A stretch of DNA of 51,618 nt from Mesorhizobium sp. ORS 3359. Lineage in GTDB: Bacteria; Pseudomonadota; Alphaproteobacteria; Rhizobiales; Rhizobiaceae. The notes under the pieces are model-generated. The model had not been told where the DNA came from and made no database searches. It saw only the letters and a program-made list of their open reading frames with translations. The stretch is from assembly GCA_000824845.1 (NCBI GenBank), contig CCNC01000193.1, positions 1 through 51,618 on the forward strand. The letters run 5' to 3'. This document shows positions 36,466 through 44,894 of this stretch, piece by piece (the first letter of the stretch is position 1; the number at the start of each line of letters is the position of its first letter). The position numbers and the translations under genes were made by a program.

Positions 36466-36726
36466 CTATTCCTTGCCGACATATTCGCTGATCAGCTTCT
36501 CGTTGCGCGCCCTCTCGATCTTGGCGGTGGTCTCGGCCGCAATACGCTCGTCGGTGCGGTACTTGACCAGGTTCACCAGGCTGCCGGTAAGCAGGAGGAT
36601 GCCCATGGCCCAATAGCCCTTGGTCGAGAGGTCGACCGGCGCCAGCCACAGAGACAGGCCGAGCATGAAATAGGCGGCGCCCACCGACACGGTGTTGAAC
36701 AGGATATAGGTCTGATTGCCGTTCAT
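36466..36726 (-). CDS. YiaA/YiaB two-helix family inner-membrane protein
   Basis: An 86-residue membrane protein with two hydrophobic helices (about 8-28 and 36-55) and a charged C-terminal tail (KYRTDERIAAETTAKIERARNEKLISEYVGKE). The arrangement matches YiaA/YiaB. AAGGAG precedes the ATG. It lies 43 bp downstream of the PspA-like gene on the same strand, so it probably belongs to the same TetR-controlled operon and the envelope-stress response. Function unknown. Confidence 0.82.
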   Translation of the reverse strand: MNGNQTYILFNTVSVGAAYFMLGLSLWLAPVDLSTKGYWAMGILLLTGSLVNLVKYRTDERIAAETTAKIERARNEKLISEYVGKE

Positions 36727-36769
36727 CGTATTGCTCCTTGGAATTTGATCTGTTTTTCGGAAAGCGGGT

Positions 36770-37447
36770 TCAGTTCAAGGATTTGAGGCGCGCCAGGACG
36801 TCCTCGGCGCGCACCTTGGTGGCCGGTCCATGGCCTGCCTCGGCGAGGCGCTCACGGATCGCCTCGTGGCGCAGCTCGCCGTCGATCTCGTCGAGTATGC
36901 CGGCCTCCTCGAACGGGTCGCTGCTGTCCTTGATGCGGGCCAGCAGTTCCTCCGCTTCATTGATGCTCGCCGTGCGGCCGATCGAGCGGTTGAGGCGCGA
37001 CTGCGCCTTGCGTTCGGCATCGATCGCCCGGGCCGAGATCATGCCCTGGTTGAGGTCGATGATGCGGCGATGCGCCTGTTCGACGGACAGGCGCATCCGC
37101 AAGGTCTTCTCGCCGAGGCTCTTCACGGTGGCGCGGCGCACTTCGCGTTCGTTCTCGAGCTCGGCGATCGCCGAAGCGCCGCCTTCGGCGAGCGCCTGGT
37201 TGTTGGCGGAAAGCGCGCTCAGCGTGCGGGTTTCCAGATCGGCGATGCGACGGTCGAGCTGGTCGAGGCTGGTCTGCTCGGCACGCTGGCGCACGATCAG
37301 CGAAGCGAGCGTCTGCTTGGCGGCGGCAAGGCCCGCTTCCGCGTCGCGGATGCGCTGCGCCAGAAGGTCGATGGCGAAACGGTCCTTCAGATTGTCCTCG
37401 GCCCGGGCGCTGGCGCCGTCCAGCAATGTCTTGATCAGGCTAAGCAT
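36770..37447 (-). CDS. PspA/IM30-family coiled-coil protein
   Basis: A 225-residue, mostly helical protein like PspA/IM30 (ESCRT-III related): the membrane-binding N-terminal helix (MLSLIKTLLDGASARAEDNLKD), then long coiled coils with heptads through about residue 155, and a shorter C-terminal helix (EAEELLARIKD). Such proteins stabilise damaged inner membranes. GGGAGAAG precedes the ATG. Three TGAAC-N3-GTTCA sites lie between it and the divergent TetR gene, so it is probably repressed by TetR. No PspF/PspBC-type partners are nearby. Confidence 0.82.
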   Translation of the reverse strand: MLSLIKTLLDGASARAEDNLKDRFAIDLLAQRIRDAEAGLAAAKQTLASLIVRQRAEQTSLDQLDRRIADLETRTLSALSANNQALAEGGASAIAELENEREVRRATVKSLGEKTLRMRLSVEQAHRRIIDLNQGMISARAIDAERKAQSRLNRSIGRTASINEAEELLARIKDSSDPFEEAGILDEIDGELRHEAIRERLAEAGHGPATKVRAEDVLARLKSLN

Positions 37448-37468
37448 TGAGTCTTCTCCCTGTTGATG

Positions 37469-37538
37469 TGAACGTTGTTCACGACGTCAACATAGCAGGA
37501 AATGAACATTGTTCAAGAGCTATTATGAACGCTGTTCA
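37469..37538. promoter_or_regulatory. Three TGAAC-N3-GTTCA operators between the divergent pspA-like and tetR-like genes
   Basis: Sites at 37469-37481, 37503-37515 and 37526-37538 have perfectly matching arms (TGAAC and GTTCA) and different 3-bp centres (GTT, ATT, GCT). Centre-to-centre distances are 34 and 23 bp. They cover the shared promoter region of the divergent genes; the TetR regulator is the natural ligand. Confidence 0.75.
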
Positions 37539-37622
37539 TGAGCCGTCAAGCATGGTAAACGCAGGCAAACAGAATGAATTCGGGCCTGCACGCGGGTTCC
37601 AGACAGAAGGGCAGGAAAGAGC

Positions 37623-38264
37623 ATGGCGCTGGACAAGGAAGAAATGAGCGAGAAGGTGCTCGCCATCGCCGAGGCGCTGCTCAATGAGGGCGGGGCCGAA
37701 AACCTCAAAGCGCGTACCATCGCCGAGCAGGCCGGCATTTCGGTTGGATCGGTCTACAACCTCTTTGCCGATCTCGACGAGGTGCATCGGGCTGTCAACA
37801 TGCGGCTGCTCGACCGGCTGGGCGCGACAGGCCTTGCGGCCATGGCCGATCTCGAAAGGCAAGGGGTGACCGATGTCCAGCACCGCATCCTGGCCATGGC
37901 GGCGGCCTATGTGCGCTTCGTCGAGGCGCATCCCGGCAGTTGGCCGGCCGTGCTTGCCTTCAACCGCGGCCGCGCGACGCGGCCCGGCCCCGATGCCTAT
38001 GACGCCCTGCTCGACGCGCTCTTCGACATCGTCGCCGGCGTGCTCAAGGCAGGCGATTTCGGCCTCGACGACAACCGCCGCGCGCTTGCGGCGCGGACCT
38101 TGTGGTCAAGCGTGCACGGCATCGTGACCAGCGGCTATGTGGCGAATTCCAACAGCCGGCAAGCCGAGGAGATCTGGCATCAGATCGAGCTGCTGGTCGG
38201 CGTTTTCGTCAAGGGACTGGAACATGGCGGCGCATTCGCGCATGCTGAGACAAAGCCTGAATAA
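37623..38264 (+). CDS. TetR-family regulator of the PspA/YiaA operon
   Basis: A 213-residue TetR protein. The N-terminal helix-turn-helix is clear: AEALLNEGGAENLKARTIAEQAGISVGSVYNLFADLDEVHRAVN, followed by a helical ligand domain. AGGAAAGAG precedes the ATG. It is divergent from the PspA-like gene with three matching operators in between; it probably represses both directions. The inducing signal is unknown, perhaps a membrane-active compound. The HlyU gene follows 50 bp later with a GGGCGCC/GGCGCCC hairpin in the gap. Confidence 0.9.
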   Translation: MALDKEEMSEKVLAIAEALLNEGGAENLKARTIAEQAGISVGSVYNLFADLDEVHRAVNMRLLDRLGATGLAAMADLERQGVTDVQHRILAMAAAYVRFVEAHPGSWPAVLAFNRGRATRPGPDAYDALLDALFDIVAGVLKAGDFGLDDNRRALAARTLWSSVHGIVTSGYVANSNSRQAEEIWHQIELLVGVFVKGLEHGGAFAHAETKPE

Positions 38265-38314
38265 ACAGGGCGCCGTGGATCTTCGGCGCCCGCGTGAAAT
38301 GGGAGTTTTGAAAA

Positions 38315-38608
38315 ATGTCTTTTCTGAAAAAGCTTTTCGGCGGCGGCAGCAGTGAGGCAACGGAGACCGGTTCCGCCAAGCCGGCCAAGCAGGTCGAGCA
38401 CAAGGGGTTCCTGATCAGCGCGACGCCCTACAAGGCCGAGGGCCAATACCAGACCTGCGGCGTCGTCTCGAAGGAAGTGGACGGCGTGCTGAAGGAGCAC
38501 CGCTTCATCCGCGCCGACCGCTTCGCCGGGCTGGACGACGCCGTCGACATCTCGATCAAGAAGGGCATCCAGCTCGTCGACGAGCAGGGCGAGAGGATGT
38601 TCGGCTAG
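38315..38608 (+). CDS. HlyU-family protein
   Basis: A 97-residue protein of the HlyU family (DUF1481-like; MSFLKKLFGGGS start, KGFLISATPYKAEGQYQTCGVVSKEVDG core). Vibrio HlyU is a regulator of haemolysin, but this family is broad and most rhizobial members are uncharacterised, so no DNA-binding role is claimed. It follows the TetR gene on the same strand. A GGGAG-type ribosome binding site is present. Confidence 0.82.
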   Translation: MSFLKKLFGGGSSEATETGSAKPAKQVEHKGFLISATPYKAEGQYQTCGVVSKEVDGVLKEHRFIRADRFAGLDDAVDISIKKGIQLVDEQGERMFG

Positions 38609-38647
38609 CTGCCGTAACTTCGGCTGCGCTGGTCAGCTTCCGGTTGA

Positions 38648-39580
38648 TCAGAACGCGACCTTGTCGCCGCCCTTGAGCTGCAGGATCTGCCGCGCCTCGT
38701 CGGGCGTGGCGATCGAGGCGCCGAGGCCTTCGATGATCTGGCGGACCTTGGTGACCTGTTCGGCGCTGGAGCGGGCGAGCTTGCCCTTGCCGACCCATAG
38801 CGAATCCTCGAGGCCCACACGCACATTGCCGCCCAGCGCGATCGCCTGCGTGGCGATCGGCAGCTGATGGCGGCCGGCGCCCAGCACCGACCAGTGATAG
38901 TCGTTGCCGAACAGCCGGTCGGCCGTGCGCTTCATGTGCGCGACGTCTTCGGGATGCGTGCCGATGCCGCCGAGGATGCCGAAGACGCTCTGGACGAAGA
39001 ACGGCGCCTTCACCAGGCCGCGCTCGACAAAATGCGCCAGCGTGTAGAGGTGGCCGATGTCGTAGCATTCGATCTCGAAACGCGTGCCGTTGTCGGCGCA
39101 GGTGCGCAATATGTGCTCGATGTCGCCAAAAGTGTTGCGGAAGATGCGGTCGCGCGAGGATTCGAGATAGGGCCGCTCCCACTCATGCTCGAAGGTCTTG
39201 AAGCGCTCCAGCATCGGGAACAGCGCGAAATTCATCGAGCCCATGTTGAGCGACGCGACCTCGGGCGCAAAGACCTTCGCCGGCCTCACCCGCTCCTCCA
39301 CGCTCATCGTCGCGGCACCGCCGGTGGTGATGTTGACCACGCAGTTGGAGCGCTGCTTGATGACCTGCAGGAGAGGCGCGAAGGCCTCGGTCGACTGGTC
39401 GGGGCGGCCGTCGACCGGATTGCGGGCATGGAGATGGACGATCGCCGCACCCGCCTCGGCCGCCTCTATCGCGGCGGTGGCGATCTCTTCGGCCGTCACT
39501 GGCAGATGCGGCGACATCGATGGCGTGTGGATCGAGCCCGTGACCGCGCAGGTGATGATGATCTTGTTCTGGTTCGCCAC
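38648..39580 (-). CDS. Beta-keto acid cleavage enzyme (BKACE, DUF849 family)
   Basis: A 310-residue TIM-barrel enzyme of the DUF849/BKACE family, whose founder Kce condenses acetyl-CoA with 3-keto-5-aminohexanoate. The zinc ligands are visible: H49 and H51 in IVHLHARNP and E258 in VGLEDS. Substrates vary widely among members. It starts with GTG 36 bp downstream of the MalG-like permease on the same strand, so it is probably the last gene of the ABC transporter operon. What keto acid it cleaves here is unknown. Confidence 0.9.
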   Translation of the reverse strand: MANQNKIIITCAVTGSIHTPSMSPHLPVTAEEIATAAIEAAEAGAAIVHLHARNPVDGRPDQSTEAFAPLLQVIKQRSNCVVNITTGGAATMSVEERVRPAKVFAPEVASLNMGSMNFALFPMLERFKTFEHEWERPYLESSRDRIFRNTFGDIEHILRTCADNGTRFEIECYDIGHLYTLAHFVERGLVKAPFFVQSVFGILGGIGTHPEDVAHMKRTADRLFGNDYHWSVLGAGRHQLPIATQAIALGGNVRVGLEDSLWVGKGKLARSSAEQVTKVRQIIEGLGASIATPDEARQILQLKGGDKVAF

Positions 39581-39616
39581 TTTTGATGCCTCGATCTCTT
39601 GGTTGTTTGGAAGCGC

Positions 39617-40447
39617 CTATTTGACAGCGCCTTGCGTGATGCCGGAAATGAACTGCTTCGACAGCACGATATAGAGCACGGTAATCGGCAGCGCCGCCAG
39701 TGTCAGACCGGTGAACAGCACCCCCCAGTCGGTGGTGAATTCGCCGACGAACACGGTCAGCCCTTGCGGCAGTGTCTTCAAATTGTCGGAGGTGATCAGC
39801 ACCAGCGGGAAGAAAAAGTCGTTCCAGATCGGCACCGCGTTCTGGATCGCCACGATGACCAGCGCCGGCCGCGCCAGCGGCAGCATGATCGACCACATGA
39901 TGCGAAGCTCGCTGGCGCCGTCCATGCGAGCGGATTCTTCCAGCTCGCGCGGCAGAGTGCGCAGGAAGCCGGTCATGATGAAAACGGCCGAGGGAATGCC
40001 CATCGCCACATAGACCAGCACCAGCCCGAGATAGCTGTCGACGAGGCCGAGCGTGTCGAGCTGGATGAACAGCGGGATGATCGCGAGCTTCAGCGGCACC
40101 GTCATGCCGCTCAGGAAAAACATCAGCACCAGCGAGCTCAGCCGGAACCGGTAGCGGGCGATGGCGTAGCCGGCGAGCGTGCTGAACATCAGGATCAGCG
40201 CGACCGAAGCGGCGGTGATGCCGACCGAGTTCGCCAGATAGCGGACGAAATTGGTCTCGGTCCAGACCTTCTCCAGATTGGCGGTCGAGAAATGCGTCGG
40301 CAGCGAAAGCGGCGAGGAAAAGATCTCGGCGTTGGTCTTGAACGACGAGGCCACCATGACGAACAGCGGATAGATCATGATAACGGCATTGACCGCCAGC
40401 AGGAGCTGGATGGCGCCGTTCCCGATCGTTTCGCCGCGATCCCTCAC
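39617..40447 (-). CDS. Carbohydrate ABC transporter permease, MalG-like
   Basis: A 276-residue inner-membrane permease with six segments; the EAA-type loop that contacts the ATPase is LEESARMDGASELRIMWSIMLPLARPAL. The GTG start overlaps the stop of the upstream permease gene by 4 bases (GTGA), which indicates translational coupling; the much longer upstream frame is antisense to nothing and not coding. Together with the MalF-like and binding proteins it imports a sugar. No ATPase gene is nearby. Confidence 0.9.
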   Translation of the reverse strand: MRDRGETIGNGAIQLLLAVNAVIMIYPLFVMVASSFKTNAEIFSSPLSLPTHFSTANLEKVWTETNFVRYLANSVGITAASVALILMFSTLAGYAIARYRFRLSSLVLMFFLSGMTVPLKLAIIPLFIQLDTLGLVDSYLGLVLVYVAMGIPSAVFIMTGFLRTLPRELEESARMDGASELRIMWSIMLPLARPALVIVAIQNAVPIWNDFFFPLVLITSDNLKTLPQGLTVFVGEFTTDWGVLFTGLTLAALPITVLYIVLSKQFISGITQGAVK

Positions 40448-41379
40448 TGCTCGATCTCGCGGCGGCGCAGGTAGCGCAGGGCGATTGCCGTGACGCCGGC
40501 GACGAAGACGAACATCAGAACCGCCAGCGCGCTGCCCTGGCCGAAATCCTGGATGCCGGTGGTCGTGCTGCCGAAGGCGGTGCGGTAGAAATAGAGGCCG
40601 AGCACGTCGGTCGAGCCGCCCGGCGAGCCGGTCAGGCCGGCCATGACATAGGGGATCTCGAACCAGTTGAAGCTGCCGATGAAGGTCAGGATGGTGACGA
40701 TGGTGACGCTCGGCGCGATCAGCGGCCAGACGATCTTCGTCATCAGCGCTAAGTCGCCGGCGCCGTCGAGGCGGGCGGCCTCCAGCACATCCTTGCTGAT
40801 GCGCTGCATGCCGGCAAGCAGCACCAATGCCGGGAAGCCCAGCCAGTGCCAGATGTTGGCGAAGAGGATGCTGCCGAGCGCGGTGTGTTCGTTGCCGAGC
40901 CACGGGATGGCGCCGATGCCGACCAGGCCGAGCAACTGGTTCACCAGTCCGAACAGCGGATGCAGGAACAGCTTCCACAGGAAGCCGACGATCACCGCCG
41001 ACAGCACGACCGGCAGGAAGACGATGACCTGGTGGACGCGATGGCCCGGCAGCGCTTTGAGCAGGGCAAAGGCGATCAGGAAGGCGGTGCCGTTCTCGAA
41101 CAGCATCAGCGCCAGGAAGGCGATGACATTGTGCTTGAACGCATTCCAGGTCCAGTCGCTGTACGGCTTTTCGAACAGAACCTGGCGGAAGTTTTCAAGT
41201 CCAATGAAACCCGAAGGCCGCAAGCCGTTGAATTCATAGAAGGCGAAGCGGAAGGCCGACAAAAGCGGCCACAGCACGAACAGCACCATGACCAGCAGCG
41301 CCGGCGTCAGCAGGGCGGCAATCCAGAGCGACCGGCGCCACGCAAAGGGTTTCGCTGTGTGGCGCCAGCCTTCTGTCAT
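40444..41379 (-). CDS. Sugar ABC transporter permease, MalF-like
   Basis: A 311-residue permease with six or more membrane segments; the EAA loop is DVLEAARLDGAGDLALMTKIVWPLIAPS. The ATG giving MTEGWRHT is one base beyond the stop of the binding-protein gene (41381), so translation is tightly coupled. The frame continues another 20 codons upstream but this overlaps the binding-protein gene. It belongs to the CUT1-type sugar transporters. Confidence 0.9.
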   Translation of the reverse strand: MTEGWRHTAKPFAWRRSLWIAALLTPALLVMVLFVLWPLLSAFRFAFYEFNGLRPSGFIGLENFRQVLFEKPYSDWTWNAFKHNVIAFLALMLFENGTAFLIAFALLKALPGHRVHQVIVFLPVVLSAVIVGFLWKLFLHPLFGLVNQLLGLVGIGAIPWLGNEHTALGSILFANIWHWLGFPALVLLAGMQRISKDVLEAARLDGAGDLALMTKIVWPLIAPSVTIVTILTFIGSFNWFEIPYVMAGLTGSPGGSTDVLGLYFYRTAFGSTTTGIQDFGQGSALAVLMFVFVAGVTAIALRYLRRREIEQ

Positions 41380-41380
41380 C

Positions 41381-42631
41381 TCATTTGCCCTGGAAAGGCT
41401 TATACCATTTGGCGAGGCCGTCGGTGAGGTCGGCGGCAAGCTGGTCCGGCGTGATCGATCCGGACATCATCTTGGTGATGTCGCCCTGCAGCAGTTCCGA
41501 TCCCGTCGGCTTTTCGAAGCGGAAATAGACGACATTGATATGCGGCATCGCCGTCTCGTTCAACTTGGCGACATGCGAGAGCAGCTCGTCCTTGATGACC
41601 ACGCCCTTGATCGGCGAGATGTTGCCAAGAAGTGCCGAGAACTTGTCACCGAACTCCTTGGTGCCCATCCAGTTGACCAGCTTGAGCGCCGCTTCCTTGC
41701 TGGCCGACTTGGAATTGACCGCGTATCCGCCGTCGAAGAATTTCGTGGCCTGCGGCGTGTCGCCGGCTTTGGCCATCGGCGGGGCGACGAAGTCCATGTT
41801 GATGGCGGGGTTCTGCGACCGGTAGGTGGCGATGTCGAAGCTGCCGCCGGCAAGCATCGCCGCCTTGCCGCTCAAGAACAGCTGGCCGGCGGTCTCATAG
41901 TCGATGCCTTCGAAGCCGTCGGGCATATAGGGTCGCAGCTCGAGCAGCTTGCCGAGTGCGGCGACATAGCGCGGATCCTTGAAGGTGGTCTTGCCGCTGG
42001 TCAGGTCGCTGACGAAGTCGGGGCCAAGGAACGGATTGGTGAAAATGGCCACGAACATTTCGTTGAACCAGCTGGTGCCCATGCCGTTGGCCAAAGGATA
42101 GATGCCCTTCTCCTTCAGTGCCTTGCTGACGGTGATGAACTCGTCCCAGGTGGTCGGCGGCGTGAGCCCGGCCTTGGCGAAGACGTCCTTGTTGATGAAC
42201 AGGCCAAGCGTCTGCGAGGCGAAGGGCAGCGAATAGACCTTCTTGTCGGCGCGGTAGGTGCCGGACACCAGCGCATCCGCAGGCTGATTGGCGAGCGAGG
42301 GCACGGTCGCCATGTCGAGCGGCTCGAAATAGCCGGCCTTCACGAATTGCTCGAGCCAGCCATAGGCGTGGGTGTGAATGACGTCGCCGCCCTTGCCGCC
42401 GGCCAGCGCCGTCGAGACGATGGTCGGATAGTTCTCGTCCGGGAAGGACTCGAACTTCACGTGGATGTCCGGGTTCGCCTTGGTGAAGTCGGCGAAGAGC
42501 TCGTTATAGGCGGCCTTGTCTTCCTGGCGCCAGGTCCAGAACGAAATTTCGGTCGCGTGCGCCAGACTTGTTGCAAATCCCCATGCGAAAGAGGCGGCCG
42601 CGAGGGCCAGGCCGATCCTTCTTCTGCTCAT
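41381..42631 (-). CDS. Extracellular sugar-binding protein of the ABC importer
   Basis: A 416-residue periplasmic solute-binding protein (family 1, MalE-like). Residues about 1-24 are a signal peptide ending in SLAHA, then TEISFWTWRQEDKAAY begins the mature domain. I chose the ATG giving MSRRRIG because a GGGAGA site lies 6 bases upstream; an ATG five codons earlier is open. It is the first gene of the operon with both permeases and the BKACE gene, downstream of the 23-bp palindrome at 42707-42729. The ligand is probably an amino sugar, inferred from the divergent kinase and SIS genes. Confidence 0.9.
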   Translation of the reverse strand: MSRRRIGLALAAASFAWGFATSLAHATEISFWTWRQEDKAAYNELFADFTKANPDIHVKFESFPDENYPTIVSTALAGGKGGDVIHTHAYGWLEQFVKAGYFEPLDMATVPSLANQPADALVSGTYRADKKVYSLPFASQTLGLFINKDVFAKAGLTPPTTWDEFITVSKALKEKGIYPLANGMGTSWFNEMFVAIFTNPFLGPDFVSDLTSGKTTFKDPRYVAALGKLLELRPYMPDGFEGIDYETAGQLFLSGKAAMLAGGSFDIATYRSQNPAINMDFVAPPMAKAGDTPQATKFFDGGYAVNSKSASKEAALKLVNWMGTKEFGDKFSALLGNISPIKGVVIKDELLSHVAKLNETAMPHINVVYFRFEKPTGSELLQGDITKMMSGSITPDQLAADLTDGLAKWYKPFQGK

Positions 42632-42706
42632 CTTCTGATCTCCCATTCAGCGCTTCATGCGCCTTGACGGGGTTGATCAAATCATAGTTCTTGCCGTCTG
42701 GAAAGA

Positions 42707-42729
42707 TAGTTTGTAAAGTTTCCTAACTA
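42707..42729. promoter_or_regulatory. Candidate ROK (NagC-like) operator
   Basis: TAGTTTGTAAA, then one base, then TTTCCTAACTA: 9 of 11 bases are symmetric about 42718. It lies between the divergent ABC operon and kinase/SIS/ROK genes, about 50-75 bp from each start. Sugar-locus ROK regulators use AT-rich palindromes of this general kind; binding by the ROK protein at 44895 is inferred. Confidence 0.6.
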
Positions 42730-42780
42730 ATGTGATTGCGGTGTTTGCGCGAAGCTTCGGCAGCGCGTCTGGCGAAGGGA

Positions 42781-43698
42781 ATGTGCGTGGATCGGAACCT
42801 GCTGGTGGGCGTGGACATAGGCGGCACCAAGACACGCATCATGGGGCGTCGCGGCGACACCGTGTTGTTCGACAAGACGGTTATCACCGACGAATGGCGG
42901 ATCCGCCAGATGGAGGCCGATGCGGCGAAGCTGTCGGCCATCGTCATGGATCTGTGCGGCGGGTTGGCGCCGGTGGCCGTGGCCGTCGGCGCGCATGGCT
43001 GCGACACCGACGAGCATTGCCGGCGGTTCCAGGCGCTGCTGTCGGCCAATCTGAAAACGAGTGTCCGCGTGGTCAACGACGCCGAGCTGATGGTGCCCGC
43101 CGCCGGCTATGATGAGGGCATCGGCGTCGTGGCCGGAACCGGTTCGATCGCGGTCGCACGCACGGCCGAAGGCAAGATGCTTGCCGCCGGCGGCTGGGGC
43201 TGGATCCTGGGCGATGAAGGGAGCGCGGCGGCGCTGGTGCGCGAAGCCGCCAAGGCGATCCGCCGCGCGCTCGATCGCGGCCAGGAGGGCGATCCGCTTA
43301 TTGCGATGCTGATGCGCGAGATCGGAACCGACGACCAGACTAAGCTCGGCATATTGCTCAACGAGACGAGGGGCGCTGCGGCCTGGGGCCGCTACGCCAA
43401 TGCCGTCTTCGATGCCGCGAACGCCGGTTCGCCGCTCGCTTCTCGCGTCATCGAGGAAGGCGGAGAGGGGCTCGCGGCGCTTGTGCAATTGCTGGTCGAA
43501 CGCGGCGCCGATGCGTCGCTGGTCGTCGCCGGCGGCGGCGTCATTGCCGAGCAGCCGATGCTGATGGAAGCTTTCGTCAGGGCGATGGCTTCCGTGTCGC
43601 CGGCAAGCCGCGTGGTCCTGCTGCGCGAGCCGCCGGTGATCGGCGCGGTGGCTTTGGCCGGACGCCTTATCGCGGGGAAGCAGCGTGGCAACGGCTGA
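42781..43698 (+). CDS. BadF/BadG-type ATPase, likely N-acetylglucosamine-kinase-like sugar kinase
   Basis: A protein of about 305 residues with the sugar-kinase ATPase fold: VGVDIGGTKTRIMG (phosphate-1), VNDAELMVPAAGY, GIGVVAGTGSIAVARTAEGKML (phosphate-2), GGWGWILGDEGSA and a late VVAGGGV adenosine motif. This matches N-acetylglucosamine kinase/BadF-type proteins. GAAGGGA precedes the ATG; GTG two codons later is an equally good start. The SIS gene begins 22 bp after its stop. Probably phosphorylates the sugar imported by the adjacent ABC system. Confidence 0.85.
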   Translation: MCVDRNLLVGVDIGGTKTRIMGRRGDTVLFDKTVITDEWRIRQMEADAAKLSAIVMDLCGGLAPVAVAVGAHGCDTDEHCRRFQALLSANLKTSVRVVNDAELMVPAAGYDEGIGVVAGTGSIAVARTAEGKMLAAGGWGWILGDEGSAAALVREAAKAIRRALDRGQEGDPLIAMLMREIGTDDQTKLGILLNETRGAAAWGRYANAVFDAANAGSPLASRVIEEGGEGLAALVQLLVERGADASLVVAGGGVIAEQPMLMEAFVRAMASVSPASRVVLLREPPVIGAVALAGRLIAGKQRGNG

Positions 43699-43720
43699 GA
43701 GCGGATCGAGGAGCATTGAC

Positions 43721-44740
43721 ATGAAGCGTATCGGTTACCGTCCAGCGGTGTTGCGCCAGGCCGAAAGCCTGGAAATCGGAAGGCAGGCCGTGGCAAGGGC
43801 GCTCGACACGGTCGACCTGTCTGGCTTTGCCGGCGGCACGGTCGGGTTTGCGGGCATTGGCGCCAGCTATCAGGCGGCGCTTGCCGGAGCCTTCTATCTG
43901 CGTCAGCTTGGCCGGCGGGGTTTCGCCTTCGTGCCGACCGAGCTCTATGGCCGGACGGATGCGGCCGCGGACGCCTTTGTCGCTCTCTCGGCCTCCGGCC
44001 AGAGCCGCGAAATCGCCGATGTGATGCGACAGGCGAAGGCCTATCCGCGCCTCGCCATCTGCCGCGGCGCCGACAATCCACTAGCCGACATCACCGGCGC
44101 GGTGATCGCCATGGCATCGGGCGCCGACAATGGCGCCAGTTCGACCGGGTATACAGGAACCCTACTCGCGCTCGGCATGCTGGCCGACAAGATCGCCGGG
44201 GGCTCCTTCGACTGGGCGCAACTGCCTCCGGCGGTCGAGCGGCTGCTGGCCGATGGCTGGGAGAGCGCCGGTCGGGCGGCAAGGCTGCTTGGGGGCCGCG
44301 CCTCCATCGACATTGTCGGCGCCCGTATCGGCTTTGCCAATGCGGGCGAGGCAGCGATGCTGATCCGCGAGGCGGTCAGGGTTCCGGCCTCAGGCTGGGA
44401 CACGCTGAACTACCTACATGGCCCGATGGAATCGCAGGACGCTGCCACCGGCCTGATCGCCTTCGGCGAGGACCGCGAGGTCAAGATCGCGCAGGACGTC
44501 GCCGGCTTCGGCTGCCCCTCGGTGCTGATCACGCGACGGACCGATATCGCCGCCACGGAGAAGCTCGCCGTGATCGTTATCCCGGCGCTGGGCAATGCGA
44601 TCGCGGACGGGATCCTGGAAATCATCGCGCTGCAGATGGTCGTCGCGGACATGCAGGACGCGGCCGGCCTCACCGATGTCACTTTCCGCTACCGGCAGAC
44701 CGACACCAAGCTGAAGCCCTGGTCGCCGACAGAGCTTTAG
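43721..44740 (+). CDS. SIS-domain protein, amino-sugar isomerase/deaminase-like
   Basis: A 339-residue protein with two SIS domains as in the isomerase half of GlmS, AgaS and FrlB: GFAGIGASYQAAL (first phosphate-binding loop), ALSASGQSREIADVM, GYTGTLLALGML in the first half and GARIGFANAGEAAMLIREA in the second. AGGAG precedes the ATG by 6 bases. With the upstream kinase it is expected to isomerise or deaminate a sugar phosphate; the exact reaction is unknown. Confidence 0.87.
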   Translation: MKRIGYRPAVLRQAESLEIGRQAVARALDTVDLSGFAGGTVGFAGIGASYQAALAGAFYLRQLGRRGFAFVPTELYGRTDAAADAFVALSASGQSREIADVMRQAKAYPRLAICRGADNPLADITGAVIAMASGADNGASSTGYTGTLLALGMLADKIAGGSFDWAQLPPAVERLLADGWESAGRAARLLGGRASIDIVGARIGFANAGEAAMLIREAVRVPASGWDTLNYLHGPMESQDAATGLIAFGEDREVKIAQDVAGFGCPSVLITRRTDIAATEKLAVIVIPALGNAIADGILEIIALQMVVADMQDAAGLTDVTFRYRQTDTKLKPWSPTEL

Positions 44741-44894
44741 ATATCCCGGCCGCCGGACTCGTTCTCTCGGTAGGGGGCATTCGCGCAATCCGCCGAAACG
44801 CATCACAATGGCAATTGGTCGCGCTTGATTCGTGATATGCGAGCAGGCGCGATTGGCCGAGCGCCGAGAGGATGAAGGCGGAACAACGTCGCAG

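Noticed and set aside
40448..40978. The upstream extension of the MalG-like frame.
   Set aside because: It lies in another frame of the MalF-like gene; the GTG overlapping that gene's stop is the proper start.
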